Assembly (NCBI GenBank): GCA_003439945.1
Contig: QVRM01002806.1
Location: 1,417,001 to 1,481,000, forward strand
DNA length: 64,000 nucleotides
Direction: 5' to 3'
Origin: Dermanyssus gallinae
Taxonomy: Eukaryota > Arthropoda > Arachnida > Mesostigmata > Dermanyssidae
Made by a program: the position numbers and the translations under genes. The notes beneath the pieces were generated by a model. That model searched no databases, was not told where the DNA came from, and worked only from the letters and a program-made list of their open reading frames with translations. Below are positions 56,740-64,000 of this stretch, in pieces; position 1 is the first letter of the stretch, and each line of letters begins with the position of its first letter.

Positions 56740-58350
56740 AACGTTCACCGATGACCCGACGTCCCACCGGCCAGGTGGTGGACTGCTCTTGTCGGCGCGT
56801 TTTGCGCCCGTTGGGAATGGCGCACCTTGGAAGGAATCGGAGAGATCAGGGCAACAACAACGCTACGACAAGAACATCCTGGCCCCCCCTGAACATCGTT
56901 AAACTGGACCAGTCCTTTTCGGTTGGGGCGGGGGGGGGGGGGGGGAAGGTGGAGCGTGCAAGCCCTTAGAACCCCACTGGCATTACGGCTCTCGACCGAG
57001 AACGAATACATGTCGCCCGACGTTGCGGCGACAAGCAACAACGGCACCAATAGCAACAGTAGCAGTAGCCGTAACAGCAGCAGAGAGGTCGCCTGAGATT
57101 GCCACTTTCGACATAGTCAATTATTCATCGCCCCACCAGCATCACGACAGCAGCAGCAGCAGCGGCGGCCAAGGCGATGCATGTCTCGGCGGCGGTGGCC
57201 GAATACGTAAGAGTTGTAATCCGGCGCTCCTACAACGTGGCGGCTTCGCAAGTCGACGCCGAGTGGAGGTGATAGAAGCCCACGGCTACGGTGTGGGTTG
57301 GGGGAGCGATATACAGTAAGATGCCTGTGGAGACAGCTATGTATAAGAAAATAATAAAGTCGATTGGCAACTAACACGTGCCATGGCATTCTTGTCAACT
57401 ACGTAGCTTCTGCTCTGCCGTACCCTGCACGACGGGTGGTGGTGGTGGAGGTGATGTTGATGGTGCTGAATGGATCTACGTCAGGAGATGTATACCCCCG
57501 CGCCCTAGCTTCTAACACCAACCCCTTGTCCTATTCCCCCCCCCCCCCCCCAACTTCGAACATTCAACCCTCAAAACCCCTCTCTCTTTCACTGTAAAGA
57601 GAAGACGAAAGAGGATGTGCAAAAAGGGCGGCTCATGATCGTCTCATCCTTGACGAGACATATTGGGCAAGACACGGTGCGGATCCCGATAACAGGACGT
57701 TCCGAAAATCGACTAGCTGCTGTTCTGAGCTTATCGGTTTTCCTCTCCCTCTATTGTCCTGTAAATCTCGGGTCTTGTTACTGTTGCTGCTGCTGCCGCC
57801 GTTGTCGACGGCGGTAGCCAACTTGCTGTTTACAGTCTGTGAACTTATCCCGTAAAGGATCTGCCTTGCGTTTAGCATACGATACGATACCAAAGGCGAA
57901 GCGGCGGCGGCGGCTACGGTGTGCAAAACGTGTTGTTTATACTTGCCTCCCTTTTTACTGCCGCTTCGGCCCAAGAAGGCCAAGCAAGCCGAGTAACCGT
58001 TTTTCGCCATCTCTGAGCGATACGACCGGGCGTGACTGCACGGCACGTGTGTGCGCACCCAATATCTTTTCTGTTGTTGTTGTCATCATTGTCAGCATCA
58101 GCGTGCCGTAGCAGATTTGCTGTCGCACAACATGAATTCGAATAAACGCAACAGGAACGCTGTGCGTGGGACACATGGGTCACAGTCACTAGATTTACAA
58201 ACGAAACAGTGGGCAACCCGAAAACAGACGCAATCAAGCTAATATCAATAAATAGTACAGTTGAATTACGTGAATGCCGTTCCAAGCCTCCCTGTGCCCA
58301 ATAATCGGGCAGTGTCATAGTTGCAAAAAGAAAACGTAAAAAAGAAGAAC
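56740..58350. other. GC-rich, triplet-repeat-rich block of unknown nature
   Basis: Richer in GC than its surroundings, with many overlapping open frames on both strands. Short (AGC)n/(CAG)n and (GGC)n runs lie at 57050-57200, (GGT)n at 57435-57450, (CTG)n at 57785-57800 and (GGC)n at 57900-57915. A G run of about 16 is at 56929-56945 and a C run of about 14 at 57537-57551. No frame gives a recognised domain. It could be an exon or CpG-rich promoter of a host gene, or low-complexity sequence. Confidence 0.4.
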
Positions 58351-59549
58351 GCAAATATATCAGACAAACAAATAATGCTAACGGGAATATTTTTCATTTA
58401 AATAAAAATAGACCACGCTGTTTTGTAACAAATGCTTTTGAAGTGAAGACTATAGAATCTGTATTTTACAATAGTGATGAATGACGTTGCTGAACAACAT
58501 AACCCAAACCAAGCTTTTTCTCAAACAGATATTCTAAATAATACAAATACATTGGAATCAGCAATAACAGGTGTCCTTCGGGGCTTCCTATTCAAGCCAC
58601 AGGTTGGCTGTTTGGCTGGAAAATATTATACTAATGCTCGCCTCTTTCAAAACGATATGCTCATACGCTGGTCGGAATTACGGTTACGGCCAGTAATAAG
58701 GAACGGCTCTTTAGTACGGTACAAATGTAAGCTGGTTGTAATGTAGTCGCTTAAAGTTCGTAAACGTACGCAATATTCTTACGCGCACGTTGGCAATACG
58801 TAGTTGGCCTAATAAAACCCCGCAAAAAACTGCGGGTGTGAACCGCCACAGCCGGCGTCAAGTCTTCCGTGCTACGAACAAACAGAGGCTGCGGTTGTGG
58901 CAACGCGGCGACAGTCATAACAGCAGCAGCAGAAACAGTAGTATTCAATGTCGCTTTTGCTGCGTACGTGTAGAAAATTTTAGCTGGCTCTGCCCATAGT
59001 TTTGCTCGCTCAGTAGTATTATAATATCCGTGACTACCGGAAATTCCCCCGTGGCGGCGTTCTTCACAATGGCACACCCGATCCTGCTGTCGCTGCTCGA
59101 AGGGCACAGCGAAAAATCTCGAATATGCCAACGTTCGGGACACCACTTACCAGAACGAGCGAATTTAATCTCAGCGCGGCTCGTCTATCCCTTTTCACCA
59201 CCCATTGCCAAGCTACACGGGTACGAAGATATGTGAAAGATGCCACGTTCTGCATATATTAGTATACGTAGCACGTGTCTACGCGCTAAGCCCCGGTAAA
59301 ACAGGTGCAATTTATGATTCCCGAGAATAAAAGGCGATAACATAACTATATTGTTTTATGGAACCGTCTTCTTCGGACAGCAAATTTATTTCTCATATAT
59401 ATTTATAAAGTAATTTCTCATTGAGATTAAAATTCGCATAAATACACATTTTCAACATTTGTAACAATTAAAAGCATTTTGCGGAAAAGGCTATTGTCCG
59501 TGTCTGCCCGCATTTATGAGTGTGTCAACATCCTACATGCTATATAACG
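58351..59549. other. Unassigned stretch
   Basis: A 90-codon plus-strand ATG frame at 58474-58746 shows no known motif and no obvious neighbours in the same sense. Confidence 0.45.
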
Positions 59550-62400
59550 GTGTTTATTAGATTTTTAATGTTTTCATTATGCCGAAAGACTCATCTAAAT
59601 ACACATTTAATATATCCAGTGAAATGAAACAAATCGGTTGTTTAAGTTTGGTTTTGCATTCCTTACTAGATAACTCCAATACACATACAAACAGAGGAGG
59701 AAATCTGGCATTTATATTTTCCAGACGATAATTAAGGATCGAATAATTTGTCACTAACCTTGTATATATATGTGTGTTACAACATTGTTTACAGCACTTC
59801 TGGCAGGATACGCTTTATTAGAAGTAGGTCCAAAACGGGTACGGTGTCTGCTATAGTGTGTCAGAATGCTATAAATGTATATTACATAAACATGCAATAT
59901 ATTTTCATCGCTCCATATGTTCTCAGTGGTTGCCCTACACGCCAAATCAAATATATTTCGTATCCACCTTTTCTGAAGAGTTGCTATTGGTGTGACACTC
60001 GACTTGAATGTGGCACCGTACAACAAGACACCCTATTTCAAGTGTGAAAAAATAAAAGCATATTACACGATTTTCTTAAATCCGAGGCATTTGTCGTGAC
60101 TTATGCAGGCGTAAGGCCCCTGTCCTAAGTTTGCTTATCATATGTTGAATATGAATTTCCCTTTTAATAAAATTCTAGTACGTCAGACCAAAGCTTTGTT
60201 CCTGCAGACCAAGCTAGTTGTGTACCTCACCAATTATCGGACAAAAGCAGTTTACCTCAAAATCGAAGATCGAGCCGGCAATAGAGGCGAAGCATATTCT
60301 GGTATCATTACATCCGTTCAATGGCAGGTTTTCAACTTTCGTATTAGCATAAAAGCCCAAGGAAGCACATGAGTGGCACACAATGTTAAGTGGTGGTTCA
60401 GCAGCGCACCATCTTGGTTTTCATCATTTTAGTTTTTTACATTAAGATTGTTGATTCGCAACAAGAGATTAATCCTAGCCATAGCATTTGTTACCTTCTC
60501 TATTATCATTATCTCATTTCTGGTATCACTCTCAATCAGGATGTATGTATCATCCGCGAACTAAACAATTTTCACATCACTGCAGAACTAGATATAGTGT
60601 AAATCGTTAATGTATATATTAAACAGTGTTGGTCCGAAAATGGAACTCTGAGGTGCGCCTTGATTAACAAAAGCAGGTTCACTCAAACATTCCTTATACT
60701 TTGTACGCAGTTGCCTGCCAGATAAGTAGTCTTCAAGTATTATGTCTCGCATAGCCCCAAAGCCTTCAATTTATATTCTATTTTTATTTATAATTCTAAT
60801 CTTATTTAATCTACACGATTAAATAAAAAAATAAAGAAATAAAATGTAAATAAAGAAGTTTCGAATTTCAATCATTTCATCTTCAGTACTTTGCCCTTGC
60901 CTAAATTGGAATTGTCCAGGACAGAAAATGTCGTCTTTTAATGTTCAATGAAATCAACTAACTTTCATATTTTTTAAAGAATTTAGCCAAATACAGTCGT
61001 AATAGAGATATGTCTAATGTTATCAACGCAAATCTTACTTCCTTTATAAAGCGGCGTAGCTAAAGATGGCTTAAATATCATAAGGAAGTTCCAGTTTGCA
61101 GACATAATTTGTAAAGGTGTTTCAACAATGGTGCCAGAACATCTGCATTTCACTTGCCAATTTCGTAGACATCCTATCAGTTCCCAGAGTTGCAGAGTTT
61201 TTTGAGACGTTTAATAGCTTGTAGCGCTTCAGTTGAGAACGGTGTTTCAAGGATTATTTTGTTTGTTGGATTTTTAAGATAATTTAGAAGTGTCTTACTA
61301 CTGGACCCTGCAGATTCCGCAATCGTAGTTCCAATCTCTGCTAGATATGTATTAAGATAATTTAGTTTGCCATTAAGCGATGCGCCAAGAATATCTTGCA
61401 AATCTTCAATGGAAAATTGTTTAGCATTGGAACCCTTGAGCTCGGTTAGCATTATTTTGAAACTCGTTTCGTATCCTTCTTTGTATCCAAGAATTCAGCT
61501 TTTATGTCTGCTTCACGCAGACTTCTAATTATTTTTTTCAGTTGATATCTATATCTATTAAATTTTAATCTATCCGGGTGGTTGGGGTCCAGATGACAAA
61601 CCTCACGGAAAAGCCTATTTTTATACTCTATACTTTGCGCAATGGCTGAAGACATTCATAGTTTCCTTGGTCGATGCTTGCTTTGTCGTAGCTATTTCCT
61701 TGGAATATAATCTAATTATATTTTTAACTGATTTAGTTAGATGTGTCGCAGCAGTTTTTGGATCAGATATATTGTAATAAGAAGACTAGTTAGTTGTATG
61801 TAATATATCACTAACCTGTTCAATGTTATGTATAATTGTTGTCTTTACATTATTCACTTTTGGTCTGGTTATTCCGGAGACCAAGATTGCCAGAGCAGCG
61901 TGATCGGGTGTGTCTATACAAATTATATCGGGATCATTTATGTTTGAAAAATCATGGAATATATGTATATATCAATATAACAATAGCTGAACTTGATTCC
62001 ATTATTTTAATACCTTTTAAACTTAACTCATACCATTGGTATTATATCTAAATACTTGCCCGCATATACATTGTCTGCCAGAATGTTTATCTTCATGCCG
62101 CCTAGTATAAGTCTGTGTTACTACCAGCCTTACAAATGTGATATATACTATTTTCTTAGAGCTTATCAATATCGAAATTTATCACAGGCATTTTGAATCT
62201 CAGCTTCAACACATTCGATTCCATTTTTCAAACTTTGTATATTTATTAAAATCAATTAAAGTGAATGGGGACAGACCCGATCAACATTTTCACTGTCCAG
62301 GTCAGCTGTTTAATTGCCATTGGCCCCCTAACACTCCTTCTTTGTGTCTACGTTGAGTTCTGCATTGCGTTGATGCACTTTAATTGTTTTTCTATTTGAT
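59550..62400 (-). mobile_element. Decayed LINE (CR1/Jockey-like): endonuclease end, linker and full RT span
   Basis: Minus-strand landmarks in 5' to 3' order: TPDHAALAILVSG near 61845-61910 (end of APE domain); linker frame at 61655-61452 (EYKNRLFREVCHLDPNHPDR, then FNRYRYQLKKIIRSLR); LNYLKNPTNKIILETPFS and EALQAIKRLK near 61200-61330 (start of RT); PLYKGSKICVDNIRHISI near 61010-61060; LEDYLSGRQLRTKYKECLS, FGPTLFNIYINDL and FADDTYILI around 60540-60760; YGATFKSSVTPIATLQKRWI near 59950-60025 (C-terminal region). Stops and frameshifts throughout. The 5' half of the endonuclease (up to about 62400) is only faintly readable. Confidence 0.7.
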
Positions 62401-63936
<1,536 letters not shown>

Positions 63937-64000
63937 ACGTATATTTAAGTATCTGTATATATATACGTACGTAAAAATTGTTGATTTAAAGTGCTTTGCG

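Overview
The window is animal DNA, most likely from an invertebrate. It is AT-rich, full of long (TA)n and (TAA)n microsatellites, tRNA-derived SINEs, and decayed non-LTR retrotransposons and mariner/Tc1 transposons. I found no bacterial operon, rRNA, CRISPR array or recognisable single-copy host gene. The many open frames of 60-100 codons are mostly chance frames, microsatellite translations or pieces of dead transposons. The species cannot be named from the sequence. Several reverse transcriptase (RT) remnants resemble the APE-type elements common in arthropods, including ticks.

The best preserved unit is a two-ORF non-LTR retrotransposon on the minus strand (13252-17818), sitting exactly between two (TA)n arrays. 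ORF2 is an unbroken 955-codon frame: RT with a YLDD box, then a CCHC finger, then a PD...D restriction-like endonuclease (RLE) motif. There is no N-terminal APE domain. ORF1 is a gag-like protein with three zinc knuckles and a single frameshift. ORF1 and ORF2 overlap as TAATG, which suggests translational coupling. Relatives lie at 1-1510 (RT to C-terminal relic, next to (TA)n) and at 8760-10773 (ORF1 relic split by a 5'-truncated LINE with a 14-bp target duplication).

A second cluster lies at 42.6-49.7 kb. A plus-strand APE-type LINE relic is split in its endonuclease domain by about 4 kb: an alternating series of (TAA)n tracts and RLE retrotransposon copies (one nearly complete but broken, two 5'-truncated and oppositely oriented). 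Both edges of each copy lie in or directly beside (TAA)n. So one superfamily appears in (TA)n in one place and (TAA)n in another, which suggests microsatellite-directed insertion.

Elsewhere: 0-12 kb holds relics, SINEs and unassigned sequence; 18-28 kb holds a mariner relic, two RT relics, an R1-like two-ORF relic and a second transposase relic; 28-42 kb is mostly unassigned with SINEs and short RT pieces; 51.7-52.9 kb is a fold-back-like element with long inverted ends inside (TA)n; 56.7-58.3 kb is an unexplained GC-rich, triplet-rich block; 59.5-62.4 kb is a minus-strand LINE relic; 63.16-63.94 kb is an internally deleted mariner element against a 136-bp (TA)n array. Boundaries of decayed elements are approximate.
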